Assembly (NCBI GenBank): GCA_963829725.1
Contig: CAWHJW010000008.1
Span: forward strand, 186,001-250,000
Origin: RYN-230 sp963829725
GTDB taxonomy: Bacteria > Actinomycetota > Actinomycetes > Streptosporangiales > Streptosporangiaceae
DNA: 64,000 bases
Reading direction: 5' to 3'
The notes beneath the pieces were generated by a model that worked only from the letters and a program-made list of their open reading frames with translations, ran no database searches and had not been told where the DNA came from. The first letter of the stretch is position 1. The number at the start of each line of letters is the position of its first letter. Positions 45,001-56,427 of the stretch are shown piece after piece. Position numbers and translations under genes: made by a program.

Positions 45001-46658
45001 CTACGTGCAGCGGGCGGGCCGGGCGGGCCGCCGCACCGACTCGGCCGCGCTCATCGTGACCTATGCCCAGCGGCGGTCGCACGACCTGGCCCAGTACCAG
45101 AACCCGGTCACCATGGTCGCCGGTGAAGTGAGAGCACCGTATGTGCCGTTGGGTAACGAGCGCATCGACCGGCGCCATGCTCATTCCGTTGCGCTGGCGG
45201 CATTCTTCCGGCACTACAAGGAGCTGACCGGTGAGGAGTGGCACGACGCCGGGGAGTTCTTCCTGCCCGGCCCCGGTGGCACCCCGCCGCCGAGCCAGCG
45301 GGTGCCCGGTTTCCTGGATCCGGTGCCCGGCGGCGTCCGGCAGTCACTGCGGCGGGTGCTGCCGGAAGCGGTTCAGGCCGAGATCGGGCTGGACACGGGC
45401 GACTGGGTGCGGGAGCTGGCCGGCCTGCTCGACCGTATCCAGGCCGAGCTCGCGGCCGACGTGGATGCGTTCGAGGAGCGGCGCCTGCAGGCCATCGCCG
45501 ACCGCAAGGGATACCTGGTTGACCGGTACGAGAAGACGATCAACACGCTGACCAAGCGGAACCTGATCAATTTCCTGGCCAACCGGAACGTCCTGCCCAA
45601 GTACGGATTCCCCACCGACACGGTGGAACTGCGGACTCAGTACGCCGATAGCCGGGTCGGCGGCAAGCTCGATCTGTCCCGGGACCTGTCCTCGGCCATT
45701 TACGAGTTCGCACCCGGGGCCGAGCTGGTGGCGGGCGGGCTGCTGTGGACCTCAGGAGGCGTCTACCGGCTGCCCGACCGGGAGCTGATTAGCGAAGTAC
45801 TACACGGTCTGCCGGGACTGTGGTGGCTACCGGGAAGGCGATGAGCCGCTCGATCCGATCTGCCCGTCCTGCGATGCCCAGCAGACCGGTACGCCCCGGC
45901 GTTACTGCGTGCCCGAGTTCGGCTTCGTCGCCCAGCGGAGCGCCAAGCGGCCCGGCATGTCGCCGCCCCGGCGAAGCTGGAACGGCGCTACCTATGTCTT
46001 GTCTCTGGGCACCGAAGTCCGGGACGAAGCCTGGCCGCTGGCCAACGGGGGCACGGTGACCACCCGGGCTGGTGCCCGTGGCCGGCTCATCGCGGTCTCC
46101 GAGGGGCCGGGCCTGGCCGGCTACCTGATCTGCGACTGGTGCGGGTGGGGGACGCAAGCGGCCAGGAAGGTTCCGGATAAGCATCCGCACCTGCTGCGGG
46201 ACCGCGACTGCACCGGCCCGTTGCAGCATCGCTCGCTGGCCCACCGCTATGAGACCGACATCGTCGCCATCTCCTTCGACGCGCTGGCCGCCCCGGCGGC
46301 GGACAACGGCCATTGGAGATCCACGCTGTACGCGTTGCTCGAAGGGGTGTCGGAACGGCTGCAGATCAGCCGGGACGACATCGACGGCACGCTGTACCCC
46401 ACTCCCGGCGGCCGGACCTCACTGGTGATCTTCGACGCGGTGCCCGGCGGGGCGGGTAGCGCCATCCGGATCGCCCGCTCGTTCGACGACGTGCTGCGCG
46501 CGGCGCTGGACCGGGTCGAGCGGTGCGACTGCGGCGAGGAAACGTCCTGCTACGGCTGCCTGCGCGGGTACCGCAACCAGCCCTTCCACGAGCAGCTCCG
46601 GCGCGGCGCCGCGGTCGATTTCCTGCGGCCTCTCGTCCCGGCGCTGCGTACCGGGTGA
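42000..46658 (+). pseudogene. DEAD/DEAH helicase with DUF1998/MZB zinc domain (DruE/DpdJ-like), two frameshifts
   Basis: About 1,550 residues. MTTSFDPLATSNLIVEGYRR opens the gene; a base seems lost near 42131, after which the frame is open to 45844. Helicase motifs: VIVATGTGSGKTESFLLP (Walker A), FIAVDEAHVYDG (DEAH), CIATSATVG (SAT), YVQRAGRAGRRTDSAAL (motif VI). Several Cys pairs (CGSCSA, CKRCGA, CAGCGS, CLCCGA, CRQCRR) suggest zinc ribbons. An extra base near 45835 precedes the C-terminal CPSCD and CDWCGW and the MZB motif CDCGEETSCYGCLRGYRNQ. Large SF2 helicases with DUF1998 occur in Druantia, Dpd and DISARM defence. Coupled to the preceding unknown gene. Confidence 0.8.
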
Positions 46659-46716
46659 CATCACCTGGTGGCTGAGCGCACACTACAACGAGAGCAATGG
46701 AGAAAGGACACCACGA

Positions 46717-48870
46717 GTGGCACGCCTGGCCATCGCGAAAGGCTTCCTGGCTGAATACGCGAAGCTGGAGAAGGGCGTGCAGAGCTCCGTCGAGGCGGCG
46801 ATCGCCAAATTCGCCGAGCACACCCACGCCGGGCTGCACCTGGAGAAGCTGCAGCATGGCCGGGACGACCGGATCCGCACCATCCGGGTGGACCAGTTCT
46901 GGCGCGGCGTCGTGCTGGCCCCGGACAGCGGCGACACCTACTGCCTGATCACCGTGCTGCCGCACGACAAGGCGATCGCCTACGCCACCAGCCGCCGGTT
47001 CAGCGTCAACCAGGCGCTCGGCGTGCTCGAAGTCCGCGACGAGGAAGCCATCCAGCAACTGCAGCCGTCCCTGCAGGCGGTCACCAGCCCGGACGACAAG
47101 CGGCTGTTCGCTGAGCGTCAGCGACGCCGACCTGACCCGGCTCGGCGTGGACGCGCAGATCCTGCCGCTGGTCCGGCTGCTGACCAGCGACGCCCACCTG
47201 GAAGCACTGCAGACCAGTGCTGCCCGAGGCGCAGTACACCGCGCTGCTGGCCCTGGCCTGCGGGATGACCGCGGAAGAGGCCTGGGCTGAGGTCGCCCAG
47301 TTGCTGCCCGCCGACGCCGCCGCCCGAGCAGGTCGACCCCGGCGACCTCGTGTCCGCCATGGAACGCACGCCCGGGCCAGGTCACCTTCGTATCCGGCCA
47401 GGAGGAGCTGCAGCGCATCCTGGCCCACCCGTTCGCCGCCTGGCGGACGTTCCTGCATCCGAGCCAGCGGAAGATCGCCTACGCGCCCAGCTACGCGGGC
47501 CCGGCCCAGGTGACCGGCGGGGCGGGGACCGGCAAGACGGTGACCGCGCTGCACCGGGCGGCCTTCCTGGCGGCGCGCGACGGCGAGGCACCCGCGCGGG
47601 CATGCCATGCGTCAGGCGGCCCGGCCGCCGCCGATCCTGCTGACCACGTTCACCCGCAACCTCGCCGAAGCCCTCGAAGCCCAGCTCGCCCTGCTCATCG
47701 AGGATCCGGCCGTGCGGCAGTCGCATCGAGGTGCTCAACGTGGACCGGCTGGCGTACAGCATCGTCCGAGCAGGCCCGTGGCACCCCCGGCATCGCCGAC
47801 GACCGCGACGGTGCGCGCACCGGTGGGCGCGAGGCGGCGGCCGATGCCGGGCTGCCGTTCACGCCGGTGTTCCTGCAGCACGAGTGGGAGCAGGTCATCC
47901 TGGCCCAGGACCTGCACACCGAGCAGGCGTACCTGACCTGCCTGCGCACCGGCCGCGGCAGGCCGCTGAGCAAGGCCCAGCGCAGCCAGGTCTGGCAGGC
48001 GGCCCAGCGGGTCACCGGGGAACTGGCCGCCGCCCGCCAGTCGACCCACCTCCAGCTGGCCAACGAGGCCACGCACCTGCTCCGCCAGGCCGGGACGCCG
48101 CGCTACCGGCACGTGATCGTGGACGAGGCCCAGGATCTGCACCCGGCGCAGTGGCGGCTGCTGCGCGCCGGTCGTGCCGCCGGGCCCGGACGACTTGTTC
48201 ATCGCGGCCGATCCGCACCAGCGGATCTACGACAACCGGGTCTCCCTGGCCAGCCTGGGCATCTCGGTGCGGGGCCGCAGCCGCCGGCTGGCCCTGAACT
48301 ACCGCACCACCCAGGAGATCCTGGCCTGGGCGGTCCCGCTGCTGGGGCCAGACGCCGGTCACCGGCCTGGACGGCGAGGTGGACTCCCTGCGTCGGTTAC
48401 CGGTCCCCGATGCACGGCCAGCGCCCGCAGGTCCGCAGCGGCCGGCACCCGCGAGGAAGAACTGGCCTTCCTGACCGAACGGATCCGCTCGTGGCTGGAC
48501 GCCGGCATCGAGCCGCACGCCATCGGGGTGGCGGCCCGGTCCGCCAGCTGGCCCGTGCAGGCACGCGACGCGCTCAAAGCGGACGGGATCCCGACGCTGG
48601 CGCTCGGCGGCCAGGGCAGCAAGCAGGCCGTCCGGGCCGGCACCATGCACGGCATGAAGGGCCTGGAGTTCCAGGCCGTCGCAGTGATCGGCGTGGAGCA
48701 GGGCCAGGTCCCGGCCTCTGCCGCAGTCACGCCCGGGGAGCGAGGATGCCGTGGCGCACGCCCAGGATCTGCAGCGGGAGCGCTGCGTCCTGTTCGTCGC
48801 CTGCACCCGCGCCCGCGACCACCTGTACGTGTCCTACGCCGGTGAGCCGAGCCCGTTTCTCCCCAGGTGA
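46717..48870 (+). pseudogene. RelE-like/UvrD helicase fusion, paralogue 2, about fifteen +1 insertions
   Basis: Same architecture as 36364-38647: RelE-like N-terminus (AEYAKLEKGVQSSVEAAIAK, YCLITVLPHDKAIAYATSRR), GGAGTGKTVTALHRAAFLAA, IVDEAQDLHPAQWRLL, LALNYRTTQEILAWAVPLLG, GTMHGMKGLEFQAVAVIGVE, CTRARDHLYVSYAGEP. Protein-level conservation with paralogue 1 is high, yet every 50-300 bp an extra base breaks the frame: near 47112, 47214, 47325, 47372, 47600, 47720, 47769, three between 47805 and 47850, 48170, 48352, 48392, 48440 and 48743. No deletions are seen. Starts at GTG 46717 after AAAGGA. Ends LPR at 48870, about 90 bp before drmD. Confidence 0.8.
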
Positions 48871-48962
48871 GCTGACGGAACCAGGGCTGGACCGGTATTC
48901 CAGGTGATGACTATGGTGGCGACAGGGCGGGGTAGCCAGATGTCATTTAGTGGTGACCAATC

Positions 48963-51900
48963 GTGACTGCGGACGTGGTGACGGCCAGCGGCGGGAACGG
49001 CGCTGCGCCCGCGCCCGGGGCAGCTGGTGACCGTGCGGAACCGGATGTGGGTCGCGTCCGATGTGATCCAGGGTTCGGTGGCCGCCGGGGATGCCGCGAC
49101 CCTGACCGGCCGGGCGCCGCACGTGGTGTCGCTGGTGAGCATCGAGGACGATGCCCGCGACGAACGGCTGCGGGTCGTCTGGGAACTGGAACGCGGCGCG
49201 GTCGCCCATGACGAGCACGCGCTGCCCAGCCCGGATGACGGCTTCGATGACCCGGCCCAGCTGGACGCGTTCCTGGACGCGGTGCGCTGGGGGGCGATCG
49301 CGTCGGCGGACAAGACCGTGCTGCAGGCGCCGTTCCGGTCCGGTATCCAGATCGAGGACTACCAGCTCGATCCGGTGGTCCGGGCGCTGTCCATGCCGCG
49401 GACCAACCTGCTGATCGCCGACGATGTCGGGCTGGGCAAGACGATCGAGGCCGGCCTGGTCATGCAGGAGCTGATGCTGCGCTACCGGGCCCGGACGATG
49501 CTGATCGTCTGCCCGGCCGGCCTGACGTTGCAGTGGCGCGACGAGATGCGGGACAAGTTCGGCCTGGCGTTCCGCATCGTCGACGCGGACCTGCTCCGCG
49601 AGCTGCGCCGGTCGCGTGGCCTGTACGCGAACCCGTGGACGCATTACCCGCGGCTGATCGTCAGCATCGACTGGCTGAAGCGGGACCGGCCGATGCGGCT
49701 GCTGCGCGAGGTGCTGCCGATCGCGCCGAAATACCCGCGGACCTTCGACATGCTGGTCGTGGACGAGGTGCACACCTGCGCGCCGTCCGGGCGGGGCAAG
49801 TACGCGGTGGACTCGCTGCGCACCCAGGCGATCCGCACCCTGGCGCCGCACTGCGAGCACCGGCTGTTCCTGTCCGCGACCCCGCACAACGGCTACCTGG
49901 AGTCGTTCACTGCCCTGCTGGAGCTTCTGGACGACCAGCGCTTCGCCCGCGGGGTCCGGCCCAGCGAGGCCCAGCTGGCCAGGATCATGGTGCGGCGGCT
50001 GAAGCGTGACCTGCCGCCCAAGTGGGACGGCACGCCCCGGTTTCCCACGCGGGTCGCGCAGTACCTGGAGGTCCAGCATTCGGCTGAGGAGCGGCGCGCG
50101 CACCGGCTGCTGACCGAGTATGCCGCCAGCCGCCGCAAGGCGGCCGGCGGTGAGGCGGGCCAGGCGGCCGCCGACTTCGTCACCACGCTGCTGAAGAAGC
50201 GGCTGTTCTCCTCGCCGAAGGCATTCGCCGAGACCATCGAGACGCACCTGCAGCACCATGACCAGGCGGTCTCATGCCGCTGGCGGGGTGGGAGCGGCAC
50301 CGGAGGAAGATCAGGTAGCGCGCTCGGTGGCTGATCTCGACCGGGCGGCAGCGCGGGCTGGCACCCGGATCTTGAAACCTCTTATCGACCGGCTGGAAGA
50401 AACCGCCGACGATGACGCCGCCTACAGCGAGAGCGAAACCGAGGCGCTGCATGCGGTCCGGCGGATGGTGCCGCCGCTGAGCCAGCATGAGCGGGACCTG
50501 CTGCAAGAACTTGCCGTCCTGGGCGCGGCAGGCCCAGGACCGCCCGGACGCGAAGCTCGACCGCGTTCCGCGCCTGGCTGGACCCGATCATCAAGCCGGG
50601 CGACTGGTCGGACGAGCGGGTCATCGTGTTCACCGAGTACCGCGACACCCAGCGCTGGCTGTATGAGCGGCTGATCGGCGGCGGCATTCCGGCCGAGCGG
50701 ATCGCTCAGCTCTACGGCGGCCAGGACGTGGCACGAGCGGGAGAACATCAAGTCGGTGTTCCAGGAGTCTCCGCAGCTGGACCCGGTGCGGATCCTGCTG
50801 GCCACCGACGCGGCGAGCGAGGGCATCAACCTCCAGGCGCACTGCCACCGGCTGCTGCACTGGGAGATCCCGTGGAACCCGAACCGGCTGGAGCAGCGCA
50901 ACGGCCGGATCGACCGGCACGGCCAGCACGCCCCCGAGGTGGACGTGTTCCACTTCGTCCCGGCCGGCTGGCAGGACGCGGCCGCGGCGGATGGCAGCGC
51001 GCTGGAAGACGAGCTCTACTTCCTCTACGTGGCCGTGAAGAAGGTCGACCAGATCCGGGAGGACCTGGGCAGCGCCGGCGAGGTGATCGCCGCGCAGATC
51101 GAGCAGAAGATGCTCGGCAAGCGGGCCGACTGGCAGAGCGCGGACGTGGAGATCGCCCGCCGGACCAGCAACGCCGAGCTGAAGATCAACCGTGAGCTGG
51201 CTCGTGACCTGGAACGGCTCACCGCCACGCTGGCGGAAAGCCGCAGCGATCTCAACCTGTCCCCGCAGACGGTGGAGCGGGTGGTCCGCACCGCGCTGCG
51301 GCTGGCCCACCACAAGGACCTGACCGAGGCGGCGCCGCCGCCCGGGTTCCGGGCCTCGTGCTTCCGGCTGCCCGACCTGCCCGGCGCGTGGGGTGACGCG
51401 CGGAACGATGGCCTGTACAACCCGGTCACCGGCGAGGAGCGGCCGGTCACCTTCGACCATGACGCCGTGGCCGACCGCACCGACGTGGTGCTGCTGCACC
51501 TGGGGCACCGGCTGGTCCAGATGTGCCTGCGGCTGCTCCGCGCCGAACTGTGGTCCGGCGCCACGGCGGCCGGGGAGCGGCAGCGACTCAGCCGGGTGAC
51601 CGCCCGGGTGGTGCCCGGGGACCTGCTCCGCACCCCCGCGGTGGCCGGGCACATCCGGGTGGTGGTCACCGGCGCGGAAGGCACCCGGCTCCATGAGGAG
51701 GTCGTCGTGGCCGGCGGCACCATCGAAGCCGGGCGGCTGGAGCGCGCCACCGAGGAAGACCTCAAGGCCTGGCTCGGTGCCGCCTCGGAGGAACTGCCCA
51801 CGGAGCACGTCCTCGGGCGGCTCACCGGACTCTGGCCGGCGCTGAGCCAGCCACTGTCCGGCTACCTGGCCAACCGGGCCAGCGCCCGGCGGCGCAGCCT

Positions 51901-52222
51901 GGCCAAGCTGATCGACGAACGGTGCACCGAGGAGGTGGACGCGATGCAGACGATCCTGGACGAGCTGGAGCGGTCCATCCGCGACGCGCTGGACGACACC
52001 CCGTTCTGGCAGCAGGCCAGCTTGTTCGAGATCGACGCGGAACGCGACCAGCTCCGCAAGGACCACGACGCGCTGGCCCGGCGGCTGGAGTCCATCCCGG
52101 AGATGCGCGGACAGGAAACGGCGGCGCTGCGCCGCCGGTACGCCGACCCGACAGCACGGTGGTTCCCGGCCGCGATCACCTTCCTGGTCCCGGCGTCCAT
52201 CGCGAACACCGGAGGTGCCTGA
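48963..52222 (+). pseudogene. drmD: DrmD, SNF2-like helicase of class 1 DISARM, five +1 frameshifts
   Basis: About 1,085 residues from GTG 48963. QLVTVRNRMWVASDVIQGSV is the typical N-terminus (after an extra G near 49020). SNF2/SWI2 motifs: LLIADDVGLGKTIEAGLVM, LVVDEVHTCAPSGRGKYAVD, LFLSATPHNGYLESFTALLE, and after three extra bases near 50277, 50506 and 50563, VIVFTEYRDTQRWLYERLIG. A fifth near 50738 precedes LLATDAASEGINLQAHCHRL and RNGRIDRHGQHAPEV. DrmD is a class 1-specific DISARM ATPase that acts with the methylase and the DrmAB complex. Its TGA overlaps the drmMI ATG. If the insertions are real the gene is dead. Confidence 0.88.
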
Positions 52223-55200
52223 TGCCGCCTCGCCGGACAGCCGCAGGCGGGAACGGCTCCGGCCCGGGCCGGCCGGGACGGCGCGGTCCTGGTGCGGGCG
52301 GCGGAGATGGCCGGGGCAAGCCGCCGACCGTCGCGCAACTCCACGCCGAGTGGCTCGGCCTGCTCCGCCCGGACGGCCCGTTCATCGCCATCCCGGTGCT
52401 CACCGAGGCGTTCCCGCAGTTCCTGGACACGGTGCCGGATGACACCCTGGCCAAGATCAGGCAAGCCTGGGCCGAAGTCCAGGAGGTCCCGGACCTGCTC
52501 ACCCCCGCCTGGGCCGAGCTGGTCCTCACCGATCTGCTCGGCTACACGCCCGCCATGCTCGCCGAGGGCGGCGCCCTCCCCGAGGACCTGCGCACCGGGC
52601 CGATCCCGGGCGGCCGGCTGCGCCCGGACGCGGTCGCCTACGGCCCGGATGGTCAGGGCGGCCGGGCGGAACGGCTGCTCATCTACCGGCTGGCCGCCGG
52701 TACGCAACTGACCGCGGCGTCCAAGGCGGAGCCGTCCCCGGCCGAGCAGGCCGCGGGCCTGTGCCGCCACCGCGGCACCCCGCTGGCCCTGCTGACCAAC
52801 GGCGCGCTGTGGGTCCTGGTGCACGCCAAGCCCGGCGAGCCCGCGACGACCGCCGTGTTCGACGCGGACCTGTGGCTGGAAGAACGCGCCCTGCTGCGCG
52901 CCTTCGCCAGCCTGCTCGGCGCCCGCCGGGTGCTGCCGCCGCCGAAGAACGCTGACGGCGCGCACAGCATGAGCCTGGCCGCGTTGTTCGCGCGCAGCGC
53001 CGAGGCGCAGGCCGAAGTCACCACCACTCTCGGCACCCAGGTCCGCCAGGCGGTCGAACTGCTGGTCGGCGAGCTGTCCCGGCTGGACCGGGAGAGCGGC
53101 GGCATGCTACTCGGCGAGGTCGAGCCGCGCCAGGTGTACCGGGGCGCGCTCACCGTGATGATGCGCCTGGTGTTCCTGCTCTACGCCGAGGAGCAGCGGC
53201 TGCTGCCGGTGAACTCCGACCTGTACGCCACCGCCTACTCGGTCGGCGGCCTGCACGCCCAGCTCGACGCGGAGCAGACCCTGTTCGGTGAGGAAGTGGG
53301 CGACCGGCGGGCCGCCGCCTGGCCCCGGCTGCTGGCCACCTTCGCTGCCGTGTACGAGGGCTGCGAATACGACGAGATGCGCATCCCGCCCTACGGGGGC
53401 AGCCTGTTCGATCCCGAACGCTATCCGTGGCTGGACCGGCTCGCCGTGACCGACCGGGTGGTTCACGAGATGCTCGGCGCACTGCTCATCCTGAAACGGG
53501 GCCGCAGCGGTGCTGAGCGGCTGTCGTACAAGGGTCTGGACGTTGAGCAGATCGGCCACGTGTACGAAGGCCTGCTGGAGTTCTCCTGCCTGCGGGTCGA
53601 GGAGCCCTACCTGGGCCTCATCGGCAAGCTGGAACCGGAGCTGCCTCTGCCCGAGATCGAGGGAGAGGCAGGGCAGGACGGCTTCTTCGACTGGATGGCC
53701 AAGGAGTGCGGCATCACGTCCGCGGCGGTGCGCAAGGCCATGGGAGGCGCACCCGAGGACCTGGCCGCCCTGCACGCGGCCTGCGACAACGACGCTGAAC
53801 TGACCGAACGGGTCCGGCCGCTGCGTGGCCTGCTCCGCCGCGACCTGCGCGGGCTGCCGACTGTGTTCCCGGCGGGGTCGCTGGTCATCACCCAGGTCGG
53901 AGACCGCCGCGCCACCGGCACCCACTACACGCCACGCAAGCTGGCCGAGGAGATCGTCAAGTACACCCTCGAACCGCTCTGCTACTCCCCCGGCCCCGCC
54001 GATGGCGCCGACTCCGGCGACTGGCAGGTCCGCCCGGCCGCCGAACTGCTCGACCTCAAGGTGCTCGACCCAGCCATGGGGTCCGGGGCGTTCCTGGTGT
54101 CCGCCTGCCGGTTCCTGGGCGAACGCCTGGTCGAGGCCTGGGAGCGCGACGGCTACCCCGACGCAGTGCAGGCCGCCCTCGGCCCCGATTTCGACCGGGA
54201 CGACGCCGACCTGGAGGCCCGGCGGCGGGTCGCGGCGCGCTGCTTGTACGGCGTGGACCGCGACGAGGCCGCCGTCGAACTCGGCAAGCTGTCCCTCTGG
54301 CTGGTCACCCTGGCCAAGGGCCAGCCCTTCTCCTTCCTCGACCACGCCCTCCGCTGCGGCGACTCCCTGGTCGGCCTGATCTCCGAATCCCAGATCGAGG
54401 CGTTCCACCTCGACCCGGAGACCGGCCACCGGATCAACGCCCGGCTCTCCGGCGCGATCGACGAAGTCGTCGGCCCGATCCTGACCCGGGTCCGCGAACT
54501 CCGCGAGGAGATCGAAGCCGAACCGGTCCGCGACCCCCGCCAGGCCCAGGCGCTCGCAGCCAAACTCGCGGAAGCCGACCGCCTCACCGACCGGCTACGC
54601 GACATCGCCGACGCGGTCGCCGCTGCGGCACTCTCCACCGCGGGCCAGTCAGCGGACGCCTTCGATGACCGGCTCACCAGCCTGTCCGAGCAGGCCCAGC
54701 GGATCATCGAAGGCGAGATCGAGTCCCCGCTGGAACAGGCGTTCCGCGCCAAACTCGACGCCTGGCTCCGCGGCCCCCGCCCCGAACCCATCCGCCCCCT
54801 CCACTGGGCCCTGGAGTTCCCCGAAGTCATGCGCCGCGGCGGCTTCAACGCCATCGTCAGCAACCCGCCGTTCATGGGTGGCAAGAAGGTCACCGGCGCA
54901 CTTGGCGAGGACTCCGCGAGTACCTGATACAGCGACATCGGCCGAGGCAAGCGCGGCAGCGCCGACCTGTGCTCCTACTTCCTGCTCCGCGACCTGTCGA
55001 TCGCACCGAACGGCCGGGTCGGCATCATCGCCACCAACACGATCGCCCAGGGCGACACGCGCGAGGTGGGCCTCGATCAGATCGTCGACATGGGCTGGGC
55101 GGTCTACCGCGCTGAGAAGTCCCAGCCGTGGCCTGGAACGGCCTGCTCTGGAGGTGTCTCGCTGCCTGGGACGGCATCTTGGAAGTTCACTCGTCTGGAC

Positions 55201-56427
55201 AGGCATCCGGAGCACGAAGACCGCATCCTCGACGGGAATCGAGTCTCCGGCATAACGCCCTCGCTCGATCCACCGTCGAGAATGTCAAGGAAATCCATAT
55301 CGGCTGGCAGCAAACACAGATCAGTCTTTCAAGGCTCCATACGTCCTGGGAACTGGCTTCATCCTTGAACCCGAGGAAGCCGAGACTGATCGCGAAGGAT
55401 CCGCGAAACAAAGCGGTCTCTTTCCCATACCTCAATGGCGAGGATCTCAATTCGCGCTGGGACTGCTCGGCCAGTCGCTGGGTAATCAACTTCCAAGACT
55501 GGCCAATCGAGCAGAGCCCAGGAATACCCCGAGTGCTTCGCGATCATTGAACGAGATGTAAGACCATAGCGCGACCAAGAACAACAGCGAGAGTACTACC
55601 GGGAACTACTGGTGGCAGATATGGCGCAGACGGCCTGAACTATGCGAAGCGCTATAGCCGATCTAGATCGACGTACTAGTGATGCCCGCGCATAGCAAGA
55701 CCGGACTGCCGCAGTTGTTACCAACGCGCCAGGTAATAAGTCGATGCAATTGTGGTTTTCGCAACTGACACAACGGCATCACCTTGCACTTCTTTCAAGC
55801 TCCATGCATTTCTACTGGTGGACAACCAAAGGTGAGTCGACGCTCGGAAGACAGCTTGCGTTACACGCCATCGGATGGCTTTGAGACATTCCCGCAACCC
55901 GCGCTGACAGAACGCATGGATCACGTCGGCGAGGAGCTGGACGCTTTCCGCCGAGGAATGATGAAGCAGCGAAAGATTGGCCTGACTGACCTGTACAACC
56001 TTGTGCATGACGAGATCAGTGACTGATGAGGAATCGCGCGACTACGCGAGATCCATGTAGAGATCGATGAGGCGGTCCGGGAGGCTTATGCGCTGGATGA
56101 GGAGCGGGAACCCGCGATTCGCGAGTACGAGGCACAAGATGGCATCTGCTCCACTGCCAGTCATGGCGGGAGATCGAACTTAGGCATGGGTTTTATGAGA
56201 CGCGGCAGGGGGTGCGGTTTACTATTAGTCCGCAGGCACGGGTGGATGTGCTGGATAAGTTGCTGGCGTTGAATCATTACCGGTATGAGCAGGAAGTTCG
56301 GCAGGGGCTGCACTCCGGGAAGGGGCGGGGGGCGTCTAAGAGGAAGGGAGCCGCGCGGGCAGCGTCCACGACTGCGCCGGTTCTGGATGATGGTGGGTTG
56401 TTTGCGCCGGAGGGGACGTTGTTTTGA
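52222..56427 (+). pseudogene. drmMI: DrmMI, adenine-specific DNA methylase of class 1 DISARM, broken C-terminal third
   Basis: The first 900 codons (52222-54912) are intact: a long N-terminal domain, then SAM motif LKVLDPAMGSGAFLVSACRF (about residue 614) and catalytic FNAIVSNPPFMGGKKVTG (about residue 880). From 54913 to 56160 the frame is lost repeatedly, yet blocks of the expected target-recognition region remain in all three frames: KRGSADLCSYFLLRDLSIAP, GLDQIVDMGWAVYRAEKSQP, RNKAVSFPYLNGEDLNSRWD, LRYTPSDGFETFPQPALTER. The final part, RHGFYETRQGVRFTISPQAR to the end, is in frame again. It would mark host DNA so DISARM spares it. Expected length about 1,400 residues. Confidence 0.85.

Noticed and set aside
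36364..56200. Programmed +1 frameshifting as a regulatory device in the defence genes
   Set aside because: The sites share no common slippery motif or stop context, are far too numerous within one gene, and occur equally in integrase and relaxase remnants. Decay or sequencing error is simpler.
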